Assembly: GCA_007922195.1 (NCBI GenBank)
Contig: ML681995.1
Span: 1,191,982-1,255,981, forward strand
Source of the DNA: Podocnemis expansa
Lineage: Eukaryota > Chordata > Testudines > Podocnemididae
Length of the DNA: 64,000 bases
Reading direction: 5' to 3'
The notes below the pieces were generated by a model. The model had not been told where the DNA came from. It was given only the letters and a program-made list of their open reading frames with translations, and made no database searches. This document shows positions 10,900-21,682 of this stretch, piece by piece; position 1 is the first letter of the stretch; each line of letters starts with the position of its first letter. The translations under genes were made by a program, and so were the position numbers.

Positions 10900-12331
10900 A
10901 CATTAACTTACAGCTGCCCCATTTTTAGGTGGGAACACCTCAGCTGTCATGGAATAAGAATTTGGGGCAGATAGGTCAAGAAATGTTACACATTGAATCT
11001 TGAGTTAAATGTTGCCATGATCCATAGGTGACTTCATATCTTCACCTGACCGTTCAGTTATAGGAGCACCTGAACCTAGCTCTCCCTTGAATGTGCCAAA
11101 AATGCAGAAGCAAAAGATGGGAAACAAAACAGAAGGGAGGAGCAGAGGCCACCTAAGACCATGGGGTAGTTCCAAAAACACTAGAGATGCTTGGTCATGA
11201 CTTATGATACAGCCTGAGTACATGAGCCCAGAAATGACTCTCCTCAGGACCCTGCCCATTCACTGTAAAAGTAGGACCTTGGCTGGAATGAATTGGGGGT
11301 GTAAGGAAAAAGGATGTCTGCAGAACTCCTGCCTCATTTAGTGAGGAAGTCAGACAACGTGTAGTGAATAAGGCAGACCGCAATACCACCCTGCTTATGA
11401 AGAACAGTAGCACGAGCAGTGGTCTGCTTTGGGTGAGCCAACGTTAAACATATTATATAGAGTGTCAGTTGTGACAGTGTTGGACAAGCAGGTGTGAAGC
11501 ACAAAACCACTTCCATATTTATACAAATTAAAATTCTTATCTTTTTTGCAACATTCCATTTTGTCCACACAGGGAGTATCTGCGTAAACTAGTGTTATGA
11601 TGAAGTGGGAAATCCCTCTGAACATGAGGAAAAATTTTTCTATACTTTAAAGATAGGAAAAGGCTTTTAGAGATGGAATTGTTAGGTAAGTTCATTCCAT
11701 AATATTTTGGTGAAAAATAGTAACAGGCTGAGAGGAATGATGAACTCCTAGGAAGCTTCATGTTGCAGTCATACATTCATACACATTGAGGTGATAAATT
11801 CAGAACAGGCCAAGCTTATGTCCTTGTTCACAAAACCAAGGGTATATCTTCCAATTAATTGTTACTAAGGATTTGACCTTGCATTTATCTTGTACCTTGC
11901 CTCTGAATTTGTAAGTAAAAAGATGGCCAAAAAGTAAGGCAAAGTAGGAAGCCCTCCTTAAAATCCAGCCATTCCTGTATATGCACCATTTATTCCACCT
12001 CTTTCCATAAGTATTGAAGGGAAGATGTGGGGAGGAATTTTATTAACTATACAATACAAAAAACAATTAGGTTAAATTGTGCAAAGAATGCCAAATAAAA
12101 TAAAGCCCTAAATTGAGTCATCTGACAAAATGCCTTTCCTTCCAGGAATCTAAGAAGAAACCTCAGATGTTCTCCACTGCCTAAGTGTTCAAACATGAAG
12201 GTACTGTCATTAACCTAAAACCATCTCAAAAGACATACTATTCATGGCAATACAATATTCATTTAAGCCAGCATCCTGCAAGTCCAGTGACATAAGCAGA
12301 CAGCAAACTGGAAAGCAAAATTCATCTTTGT

Positions 12332-12333
<2 letters not shown>

Positions 12334-12379
<46 letters not shown>
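12334..12379. repeat. (AC)23 microsatellite
   Basis: Uninterrupted AC dinucleotide repeat, 46 bases, likely length-polymorphic. Confidence 0.97.
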
Positions 12380-12381
<2 letters not shown>

Positions 12382-12457
12382 TTTAAAGAAGATACAAGGT
12401 GACATTTGAGCTCTGACTAGAACCTACACACTGAGGACAAATATATTTCAACAACAG

Positions 12458-12639
12458 AGATAAAGCAGAGGTCTCAAACATGCGGCCCAGTCCCTTAAGT
12501 TATTTTCTGCAGCCTACAATGACATAAGGGGCCAACATTTGCAATATCATTGTATTGAAAGGTTTCAGTGGTGTGGCCCTTGGGCTACCATACTATGAGG
12601 CCCTTGTGGTGATTTGAGTTTGAGACCCCTGAGATAAAG
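12458..12639. mobile_element. Short hAT MITE with CAGAGGTCTCAAAC ends and perfect 8-bp TSD
   Basis: The 166-bp element is 12466-12631. Its ends CAGAGGTCTCAAAC and GTTTGAGACCCCTG are inverted with one mismatch. Both flanks read AGATAAAG (12458-12465 and 12632-12639). No coding capacity. It lies within the DIRS remnant, so it inserted after DIRS. Confidence 0.92.
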
Positions 12640-13809
12640 GCAGTTGCTCATTCACCTTTACTACCCAATATTCAGCTGTTAATGACCCTCAGGGCAAGAA
12701 CTGGAACTTCGGTTCTTCAGTATTCCACACTATGTGCCCAAAGATGGAGAATTCGAAAGTAGCATCCATTGATCTGTGCATGTGTCCTGACTCACCTCAT
12801 GTTTGTCTGAGGCAGTAAAGGGGACAGCAGACCAACTGCATCTCCAGTTTCTTCTCCACCATTAGTCTGAGACACCTTTTGAATGGTAAAGTTTCAAAGC
12901 TGTGTTATGTAAAAGTTCAGTTGTGAACTTTTGAAAAAGCCATCGTAATTGTTCAGTTATAAACAACTTCCTTTCTTGCTGAGTTTGTAACAGATGTTCT
13001 ACTGTATGTGATGAGGGTCTACCCATAACAAGAGACAACATAGTACTTGGCTAGGACTCACAAAATTCCTGGAGTTACAGCCCTGAATACATAGACTGTA
13101 GCCATGGCCAAGGCAAAAGATGAAGTCTTGCAATGGGGGCTCACAAAGCACAAGACCATGTAGTTAAGTAAGGACAGACAAGTCTGGGTTGGAACATGAG
13201 GTTTGTTCATTTAGGGTTGTCTCGAGGAAATCTATTGATCACATGCAGCTGAGAACTTTTTAATGTTGATGCTGATTGCACATGAAGGAAGGAGGCTGAG
13301 TAGCAGATGTCAAGGTATGGGCTTCCTGGTGGGATTTGTTGGCTAGGAGCCAATCCTAACAACATGGAAAAACAAGGAGACCATAATGCCTGATGTGAGC
13401 TGCTAAAATGGAGATCACTTTGGTGAAGGCTCTGGAGGCTTAAGCATCCTGAGGGTACTACTATGCATTGGAAATGGTAAGAGCCCACCACAAATCTGAG
13501 AAAACTTTTGTGGGTAGGGGGGATAACAACATGGAAGTAAGCATTCTTTATATTGAAAAAAAAACCAAGGAGTCATGTGGCACTTTAAGACTAAGATTTA
13601 TTTTTTGCAGGAGCTTTCATGGGAGAAAATCCCACTTTGTCAGATGCTTCGAAGATGGGTGAACTTACAAAATGGAATGAAAATGAATGCAAGGGGGTGT
13701 AAAACAGAGGATCAGGTCATACATTAACAGTAAATCAGAGCAGTTAGGTTCAAACCATGGAAAGCCTGAAGACAAATTACCTTTTGTAATGGGAAAAGAA
13801 CCTATAGTC

Positions 13810-14082
13810 TCAATTAAGTGCTGCTTTCACAGAATTTAGCTTGCATATTAATTCGAGGTCAGCTATTTCTCTTTGAAGTCTTGATGCCCCAGCCACATCT
13901 CTGACGACGGTCATTAACAAATCATTTATCGAGTGATTAGAAAGATGGAAGTACTCAGCAACTGGTTTCTTTGTTCTGTGATTTCTGATATCAGCTCCGT
14001 GTTCATTTATCCTTTTGCGCAGCAATCATCCTGTTTGTCCAATGTATAAGGTGTTCGGGCATTTCTTGCACATGGCGGCATA
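13810..14082 (-). pseudogene. Inverted partial copy of the PLE GIY-YIG endonuclease region
   Basis: The minus-strand frame reads LRKRINEHGADIRNHRT, then SNHSINDLL and SRLQREIADLELICKL, the same as the plus-strand C-terminal region at 15725-16030 with a few substitutions. The YIG part lies upstream near 14040 (minus strand CCTTATACATTGGACAAACA) but a stop separates it from the Arg-rich part. This is the left inverted arm of the PLE, not a separate gene. Confidence 0.85.
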
Positions 14083-14159
14083 GGAAGAAATATTCTTCAT
14101 GGACTCCTCCAGAGGGTCAAGACAAGAGACTTGCCTTCTACATTGTTTCCACCACCATG

Positions 14160-16030
14160 CCAAGGCTGAAAACATAGACAAATGACATCCTTTACATCAT
14201 AACCTCAGCCCTGAAGAACGCAATGCCATCCACAGCCTCAGAAACAACTCTGACATTATCATTAAGGAGGCTGACAAAGGAGGTGCAGTTGTCATCATGA
14301 ATAAATTGGATTATGACCAGGAGGCTTATAAACAATTCTCCAATACAACATTCTACAGACCACTTTCTTCTGACCCCACTGAGGAATACCAAAAGGAATT
14401 ACAACGCCTACTCAAGAAACTCCCTAAGACAGCACAGGAACATATAAAGATAAACACCACCAGAACCGCGGCCAGGGATGTTCTGTCTACTACCTAAAAT
14501 TCATAAAAAAGGAAACCCTGGATACCCCATCATCTCAGGCATTGGCATTCTTACTGCCGGCCTATCTGGCTATGTGGACTCCCTCCTCAGACCCTATGTA
14601 ATCAACATCCCCAGCTATCTTCAAGAGACCACGGACTTCCTGAAGAAAATACAGTCCATTGGAGAACTTCCAGAAAACACTGTTCTGGCCACTATGGACA
14701 CAGAAGCTCTTTACACCAACATCCCACATAAGGATGGATTACAAGCTATTAGAAGAACCATCTTAGATGATGCCACAGCACAGCTTGTGACTGGACTTTG
14801 TGCTCACCCACAACCACTTCAGATTTGAGGATCATTTACATCTCCAAATCAGTGGCACTGCTATGGGCACCCGCATGGCCCCACAATATGCCAACATTTT
14901 TATGGGAAGCTTTATGTTTCCTCAAGTCTCATCCCAAAGCACCTCTCCTCTACTTACACTATATTGAAGACATCTTCATCATCTGGACCCATGGCAGGGA
15001 TGGTCTTGAAGATTTCCACAGAGATTTCAACAATTTCTACTCCAGAATCAAACTGAGCCTGGAACACTCCACACAGGAGATCCACTTTCTGGATACTACA
15101 GTACAAATTAGGGATGGACACATCAACACCACTCTATACTGAAAACCTACTGATTGGTATAGTTATCTGCATCACTCAAGCTTCCATCCTAAACACACCA
15201 CATGATCCATTGTCTACAGCCAATCCCTAAGATATAACCGCATTTGCTCTGATCCCTCAGAGACACACCTTGAGGATCTCTATCAAGCATTCTTGAAACT
15301 ACAGTACCCACCTGGGGAAGTAAGAAAACAAATTGACAGAGCTAGACAGGTTCCCCGAAGTCATCTACTACAGGAGAGGCCCAAGAAAGAAAACAATAGA
15401 ACACCACTAGTCACCACATATAACCCTCAAGTCAGACCTCTGCAACAGATCATTAAGGACCTACAGCCTATTCTAAAAGATGATCCTTCTCTCTCTCAAG
15501 CCTTGGGTGACAGATCTCTCCTTGCCTACAGACAGCCACCCAATCTTAAACAGATACTCACCAGCAACTACAGATCTAACAACAGAAACACTGAAGCAGG
15601 CACACACCCCTGCAACAAACCACACTGCCAAGTTTGCCCACACATGTGCACAACAGATACCATCATAGCTTGATTAGGACCTTACTACTCCGTCAAAGGC
15701 TCATTTACCTGCTTATCTACTAATGTGATCTATGCCATCATGCGCAAGAAATGCCCCAACACCTTATATATTGGACAAACAGGACAATCACTACGCAAAA
15801 GGATAAATGAACACAGAGCTGATATCAGAAATCACAGAACAAAGAAACCAGTTGCTGAGCACTTCCATCCTTCTAATCACTCGATAAATGATTTGTTAAC
15901 TGTCAGAGATGTGGCTGGGACATCAAGACTTCAAAGAGAAACAGCTGACCTCGAATTAATATGCAAGCTAGATTCTGTGAAAGCAGGATTGAATCGAGAC
16001 TATGGGTTGTTTTCCCATTACAAAAGGTAA
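14160..16030 (+). pseudogene. Penelope-like reverse transcriptase with C-terminal GIY-YIG endonuclease, broken
   Basis: The polyprotein is readable in pieces. An N-terminal region carries IIIKEADKGGAVVIMNK (14250-14310). The RT domain has LPKIHKKG (14490-14515), then ATMDTEALYTNIPH around 14690-14730 (motif A, D-x-x-x-L-Y-T-N), [16 protein letters not shown] near 14860-14900, and the catalytic box read as Y-I-E-D at 14960-14971. A Cys/His linker (CNKPHCQVC, 15611-15640) follows, then the GIY-YIG endonuclease starting LYIGQTGQSLRKRINEH (15764 onward). Breaks: a frame change near 14478 that returns near 14800, and stops at about 15140, 15204 and 15672. PLE normally have YIDD at the catalytic box, so the Glu (GAA, 14966-14968) is a further inactivating change. 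The element has no functional product. Confidence 0.9.
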
Positions 16031-16288
16031 TTGGCTTCAGGCTTCACAGGGTTTGAACCTAACAACTGCTCTGACTTGCTGTTATTGTATGACCTGATCC
16101 TATGTTTTACACCCCCTTGCATTTATTTTCATTCCATTTTGTAAGTTCATCCATCTTCGAAGCATCTGAGGAAGTGGGATTTTCTCCCACGAAAGCTCAT
16201 GCGAAAAATAAATCTGTTAGTCTTGAAGTGCCACACGACTCCTTGTTTTTTTAGCTGGACTAGACTAACATGGCTATCCCTTTGGAAA
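16031..16288 (+). repeat. PLE 3' tail (reference copy for the family in this window)
   Basis: Directly follows the GIY-YIG frame stop. Blocks in order: GCATCTGAGGAAGTGGGATT, CTCCCACGAAAGCTCATGCG, TTAGTCTTGAAGTGCCACACG, then GACTAGACTAACATGGCTA and CCCTTTGG. Because it is physically joined to PLE coding sequence, it identifies the many solitary copies elsewhere as PLE tails. Confidence 0.85.
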
Positions 16289-17560
16289 TTTATATTGAAA
16301 GCCAAGAACTACATTTTTCTCTTAAGGATGGAGTTACAAGTACAACCATGACCATGCAAAATCTTGACATTACAGCTTAAGTGGATGAGGAGACAACTGT
16401 CAGTGATTGGTTTCCACTCACCTTTATTCTTGAGTACTAGGAAGTCAACCAAGTAGAATCCCATTTGCTGACATTCCAGAGAAAAAAGTGTTCTATTGCT
16501 CCTCATCAGATGGATTTCACCTCTTGGCTGAGACTACTGTCATGAAAGTGGTCCCAGAACAAGGAAAGGGAGGGAAGTCTTGGATGAGGGACCATTACAA
16601 ACTATTATATAGCCATGAGGATGACATTCACTCATGGGTCTGATCTCACATTCTAAGTGTGGAAAAAGCTGCTATCCCTACAACTCCATTCAGGGGGTTG
16701 TTTGTGAGGGTTCAGGTTTGGTGGTTGGCAGCTCTCAAGCTTGTGTCAAAAATCTCGGCTTGTACTTGGGTTTGAGATATTGAAGTAGGAGGAGGGGGGC
16801 AGGGATGTGAAACTTCTTGAAGCTTTTGTGGAGATTCATAGGATCTCCACTGCTAAAATTATGGAGTCCTGTATCTTGGGCAGTGTTACTTTAGTTTCAG
16901 GACAAGTGTGTAGATGCCTTACAGGCAAAAGGATAGCCCTGGAGTTTTTTAGTGTACGTAAAGACTCACTGAACTCCTAGTTAAAGAGGTGGGATTCATC
17001 AGAAAGGAGGTCACTGATGGTGTTCAGGACCTCCCTAGGATAATCAGAAGTGTGAAGCCAAGACTCATCACATCAGGATGATGCCACAGCCATGGCCTTG
17101 ATGCAAGAATCAGGCATGTCCATTGTAGAATAGAGGGCAGTTCCATTAGCTTCTCTTCTTCCAAGAGGGTATGAAGAGGGCATGGTCTGGCTGTGTAGAT
17201 TGTTAGCAAATCCCTTGAATTTAGCTGGTATGTAGTAACACCTCTCTGCTCCTTTAGGGGTGATTGTAAATGTGGCAGTGTGTGCCACCTGTCTTGGCTG
17301 GCTCCAGTCTGGCTTCATTTATCAGCAGAGCTATTCTTGTCAGTCCCAAAACTGGAAGAACGCTCAGAAGCTTATGCTGGAAATTTTGGATCACTTTCAG
17401 CATTTCCTGCTCAATCAGCCCTATGCATAGTCAGGTGGGAGGGGTTCCCTGGCTCAGGTGTGGCCATAGTCTCATGGGCTTTTCAATGAGATAAGTGAAG
17501 AGATGAAGTGCTCAGTCTGATATGGTGGGGAAGAACTGCCAGGTACTACACATAGCCATG
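16289..17560 (-). pseudogene. Decayed DIRS retrotransposon, 5' part (gag-like region and start of RT)
   Basis: On the minus strand, 17318-17073 reads ITPKGAERCYYIPAK, like the gag-region PTSKRA..KYYVPAKG phrase of vertebrate DIRS elements. Downstream frames near 17080-16960 give PREVLNTISDLLSDESHLFN and then LRTLKNSRA, matching the DIRS gag pattern KEVQ..I.DLPF....LF ... L..LKDSRA. The RT begins near 16460 with GFYLVDFLVLKNKGEWKPI, the DIRS equivalent of GFYSRYFLVPKKDGGWRPI. A single stop (16309-16311) precedes the PLE insertion point. In the same frame the sequence continues on the other side of the PLE at 13546. So one DIRS copy was split. Confidence 0.75.
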
Positions 17561-17605
17561 ATGTGAACTTCTAGGCAGCATCCACATTGGTGGTCATCTG
17601 ACTGG

Positions 17606-17935
17606 AAAAAAAAAAAGGAGTCTAACAACACTTTTAAAGACTAAAAATATATCACGAGTCTCTGTGGTAGAAAAACCCACTTTGTCAGACACTTGAAGAT
17701 AAAGAACCAAAGATGAATGGGAGGAAAATAAATGCATGGGAATAATTGCATGATTTTGTACTTTCCTGTATTTATTTTCCTCCTATTCATCTTCAGCTCT
17801 CAATCTTCAAGTGTCTGACAAAGTGGGATTTTCTACCATGAGAACTCACACAACAAACAAATTTGTTCATCTTTAAAAGTGCCACTAGATTCCTTGTTTG
17901 TTTTGCTGAACTAGACTGACACAGCTACCCCTTTG
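17606..17935. repeat. Head-to-head PLE tail pair (foldback), no coding sequence
   Basis: A reverse tail starts at about 17611 (AAGGAGTCTAACAACAC, then AAAAACCCACTTTGTCAGACAC). A forward tail (AGTGTCTGACAAAGTGGGATT, CTACCATGAGAACTCA, AAAAGTGCCACTAGATTCC, CTAGACTGACACAGC) runs to 17935. The middle parts also pair (GAATGGGAGGAAAATAAATGCA with TATTTATTTTCCTCCTATTC). A possible target duplication GTCATCT is at 17593-17599 and 17942-17948, but it is short and not certain. Confidence 0.8.
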
Positions 17936-17948
17936 TAGCTTGTCATCT

Positions 17949-19164
17949 TTGACAGATTGTGGATGAAAGGCACAGAGCTTGAAACCCAGAGTTCTGGGTA
18001 TAGGCTGATAACCTAATTGGGTACTGAGCAAGAGGGAAGAAAAAATACCCGACTTCTACTCCATTAAAATTAGTAAACTACAGAAATTAGGAGAGAAATA
18101 AGATGATTAAACAACAGCTAAAATTGATAAAACTATATTAGAATTGTGGCAGAGGAAAAAAAAGACACTAAATTTTGACCTGAACAATGTGGCAGTAAAA
18201 AAAGAACTGGAGATATCATCAGTCCTTCCCACCTTTTATCCTATCAGCTGGAAGCACAAGATGGATCAGGGTGTATGGACAGATCAGACACTATTTTCAG
18301 TTTCTGATTCTGGACGCAAAGGGGGTATGTGTAACACAGAAAAGATCAACACCTGAAAAGCCTGCATGCGTACTATTTTATACCAGTATTTTGCTTTGCA
18401 TTTTATGAAAATACCATGTGAATAAGCTATACTGTAGCTTCTAATAGTTTAATTTCCAAGATAATGTGTGCTTTCACCTACATTGTATTCTCTGTAGCCC
18501 CCCCCCAATGTTCAGCAAAGAACTCTTGATGAGACATTAAACAATTAGACTGAGTGACTGCAGATCTTCTCTGTCCTCAAACACTAACTTCCAAATGTGT
18601 TTCTTTAATAAAGGCAGAGTCAGTTCTTACTGTGATCACAGCCTTTTTTAAAGTGCACATTAATATTTCTGTAGCTTATTAAAGCAATACTTTATAAATG
18701 TTTAACATTTAACAGTGTTATAACTTCCACAATTTATGAAAGTGGAATTTCAAGATAGAGGAGCACTGAATCACAACAGATGTTACAACATACACACAGA
18801 CTTGCCAGTGCTTGCTTTTGGGAGCTAGGACTCTCTTGAAATACACAAAACAAATAAGATGAACTGACTTATTTTCATATATTTCTTTTTTCTTTATAGA
18901 AAGTGGAAAAAGCCCATTTTGGGGCACTGCACACAACCACCAAGGAACAAAAAATATACATCTACCAATATCTTTCCCTGTTGTGTACACTTGAGCCTTT
19001 TCATCTCGCTGGGGTTTAATAAATAGAATGATGGGAATAGCTTTTACGAAAGCTTCTTCATCTTGATAAGCTTTAGTTATTTCTCTCTACCAGGTACAGA
19101 TACCAGAAAATGACATTTGGCTTAAGTCCAGTTTCAATGTAACAAAGTTTACTGTAATTGCCAT
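17949..19164. other. Intergenic, nothing recognised
   Basis: AT-rich, no gene or repeat named. Short open frames at 18144-18356 (plus) and 18718-18990 (minus) show no motif. Confidence 0.4.
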
Positions 19165-19402
19165 AACAGAGTCCTATGGCACTTAGACTACCAAATTTAT
19201 TTACAGCATGAGGTTTCATGGGAGAAAATCCCACTGTGTCAGATGCTTTGAAGATGGGGTAACTCACCCCACCCCCAAAAGTGTCTGACGAAGTAGGATT
19301 TTCTCCCATTAAAGCTCAGACTACCAAATTCATTTATCACATAAGTGCCACAGGACTCCTTGTTTATTTTTCTGAACTAGACTAACATGGCTACCCCTTT
19401 GG
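19165..19402. repeat. Head-to-head PLE tail pair (foldback)
   Basis: Left reverse arm: GAGTCCTATGGCACTTAGAC, then TTTCATGGGAGAAAATCCCA and GTCAGATGCTTTGAAGATGG (about 19171-19257). Right forward arm: GTGTCTGACGAAGTAGGATT, TTCTCCCATTAAAGCTCAG, AGTGCCACAGGACTCC and CTAGACTAACATGGCTACCC up to 19402. The spacer between arms is about 25 bases. TGTAAT occurs just outside both ends (near 19152 and 19407), too short to be sure of as a duplication. Confidence 0.82.
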
Positions 19403-21370
19403 AACTTGTAATCACTGTGTTGAAGAAAAAAGTGATGCTCATTATTTTGAACTACTGTTTAGTTTTGCTGATCAATGACTATTCAGAGATTGGTTATTAC
19501 TAAGATTCTACTTCTTGTTAACCATTTCTATAGGGTTTTCATTATACTAAACTTTATCTAAACTGCTGACACAATGTAATTTTAAATCTTCTCTCCCAGA
19601 TAAGACCATGCCAGATTTCCCAAGGGTGATGTGATGTACACAGAATTTTAAATATATGAAAGTATTTTAGTTGGCATGGGATATTAACAGATTATTACAG
19701 GCTCTGGTATGGAAAACATTTATTTTAAAAATTATTCAGTAAGTATGATTTTTCCAAGATCATTTTACTAAAAGACAACCTAACTCAAACCTGACTGGAC
19801 AAAACTCATGACTCCAAGTAGGCTTCACATCTGATTTGACCAAAGACCTTGAAGCAAGATGCTATGAGGTTGCTTACATGAAGTTTCCTAATAACGAAAG
19901 GCAAATCGGCCTTGTTTTTATGACAAAATGCCATCTAAGGGATTCCAGAATGATCACTGTGGCAAGGAAGTGAAGACACTGATGAGCCTGGTACTCTCCA
20001 GTCTTTGACCAGCATCTCCTTGCATCTGAAGAGTCACCTCCCAGCAGACCTTCACTATGTGGGCCTGTTTGACTGCAGTTCCAGCTCCTACTCTATGGGA
20101 GTGCTGAAGACAGAACTGAAGATTTTGCTAACACATTGATCTTAAATAGCATATTTTTCCCTTTTATATTTTATTAAAAGAACTGGGAGACAGCACAATC
20201 TTTTTTTACTCAGTGGAAGTTGAAATGTTGGTGCAGACATGTATGAGTGAGCATGAGCGCCCACAGAGTTCATATGTGAAAGGTTGTGAAGGTAGTTCCC
20301 AGATATAAAAAGCCCTAAATATGATCTGATAAAGTAACTCAGCATTCTGTGCTCTGTATTTAAAAAAAAGTCTTGAGATTTTTTTTCACTTGTGACTTCT
20401 GGCAAACAATAGCTATCCAACTTCTGCTTATCAAGAGAGTTCTCTCGAAGTCTTTATTATAAGAGCACCATTGGAATGGGGTGGAGAGGAAAGGATTAGC
20501 CAACACACAGGAACTGAAATCTAAGAACATTTATAATTGATTTTGAGCTCCCCCAGCATCAGATAATAATTGGGTTCCAATATTAAGCTCCTTGACCACC
20601 TTTAAGTTATAGATTAAATTGATTCTGGTAAAGTTTCTTTAGTTGGTATTTGTAACCAAATAAACTACCTTCCTAGAATTTACAAGGATTGGCTTTTGTT
20701 TTGGTACTAGTTTGATGATATAATCCCAATTTAATATTGAGCCTAATTTATTGATTTGATAGGTAAATTGCTTGATTTTTTAGAGTGGCTTCATAAAACC
20801 ACCATAACTATGATGTTTTCTTTTATCAAGTATTTTCATAAAATTTACAAAAATATATTGAGTTTGTTACTTGCAGAGAAAAGCCTTGGTCCAAAATCTG
20901 AGTATCTGGGTATGTACAGTTCTCCAAGAATGCAACTTCTGTGTTTGCCCATGTTCTTATTCTTAATGGTGATATTTCAGACTTTTCTATGGAGATTATG
21001 AAAAGTTCCAAGATAATAACTTTTTCCCCCTCATTTCAGTGATTTTTTTTTAATTGGAGTGTCAGTAAAGGAATAAAGGAAATAAATTTAAAAGCATTTT
21101 GCAAAATAGAGAAAGCATAGCTTGATGTGTCTTTGGAACAGCAAACCTAGATGCCAAGTTTTACTCTTAGCTCACAGGAGTCTACCATCACTTGTCATTC
21201 ATTCAGCATCCCAGACTTGTTTCTTTTACTGCAAAAGAGGGTGGATATTGTACATGAAATGTGGCACTTGCTTATTAATTTACACATGTCAATCAACCAG
21301 GACATTTTGTAAAACACATACTAGTTACAGAACTTCAGCAAAAAACTTCAGAAACAAATTAGAACTTGAT
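19403..21370. other. Intergenic, nothing recognised
   Basis: No supported gene. A slightly GC-richer stretch lies at about 19960-20120. I see no family motif on either strand. Confidence 0.4.
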
Positions 21371-21502
21371 GGTCAAAGCATCTGACAAAGTGGGATTTTC
21401 CTCTCATGAAGGCTCATGTGATAGACAAATCCATTAAGTCTTTGAAAGTACTTCTTTGCTTGTTTTGCTGAACTAGACTAACATAGCTACCCTTTTGGAA
21501 CA
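21371..21502 (+). repeat. Solitary PLE 3' tail
   Basis: CAAAGCATCTGACAAAGTGG, CTCTCATGAAGGCTCATGTG, then a diverged AGTCTTTGAAAGTACTTC and CTAGACTAACATAGCTACCC. No inverted partner was seen next to it. Confidence 0.75.
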
Positions 21503-21682
21503 AAGTAAGTGAAACTTCAGAATTGACATTCCTATGTGAATATCTTAACACAGGTTTTGAACACAACTCTTGAATGGCTGAGTCATTCCAAAAAGGTGAT
21601 TTCCCCTCTATCACCTTTTTATCTCTCAATTACAGCTATGGCTTTCATTCTTACAGTTTCAATCAAAACAAAGCTACTTTAG

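Larger units (their letters stand above)
10900..13558 (-). pseudogene. Decayed DIRS retrotransposon, 3' part (end of RT, RNase H, tyrosine recombinase)
   Basis: Read on the minus strand from 13558 downward. The frame carries the RT piece AYFHVVIPPTHK, then FLRFVVGS and YHFQ (13540-13470), which matches the conserved DIRS RT stretch after catalytic motif A. A shifted frame then gives FTKVISILAAHIR and a DWLL phrase near 13380, where the YLDD box is destroyed by a stop. Further down are weak RNase H-like phrases (PLQDF, GHG near 13110). Near 11470-11400 a DTLYNMFNV phrase resembles the C-terminal tyrosine recombinase region. Stops and frameshifts are frequent. A minus-strand GTGTTCCCACCTAAAAATGG near 10930 resembles the terminal region of DIRS elements. 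The 5' part is at 16289-17560, separated by a later PLE insertion. A small hAT MITE (12466-12631) also sits inside. Confidence 0.7.
13547..16300 (+). mobile_element. Near-complete Penelope-like element with inverted 5' arm and 12-bp TSD
   Basis: The element spans 13559-16288. It is flanked by the direct repeat TTTATATTGAAA at 13547-13558 and 16289-16300. Its left arm (13559 to about 14082) is a reverse-complement copy of its own 3' end, covering the tail and the GIY-YIG region back to the TATGCC..CATG..AAGAAATGCCC segment. The direct version of that arm is 15729-16288. Between the arms lies the plus-strand RT region. Inverted terminal arms with a GIY-YIG endonuclease are known for PLE. The insertion interrupts a minus-strand DIRS element in the middle of its RT frame. 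Confidence 0.9.

Noticed and set aside
12334..12379. AC repeat as a Z-DNA regulatory site
   Set aside because: It is a plain microsatellite in a decayed transposon with no sign of a promoter nearby.
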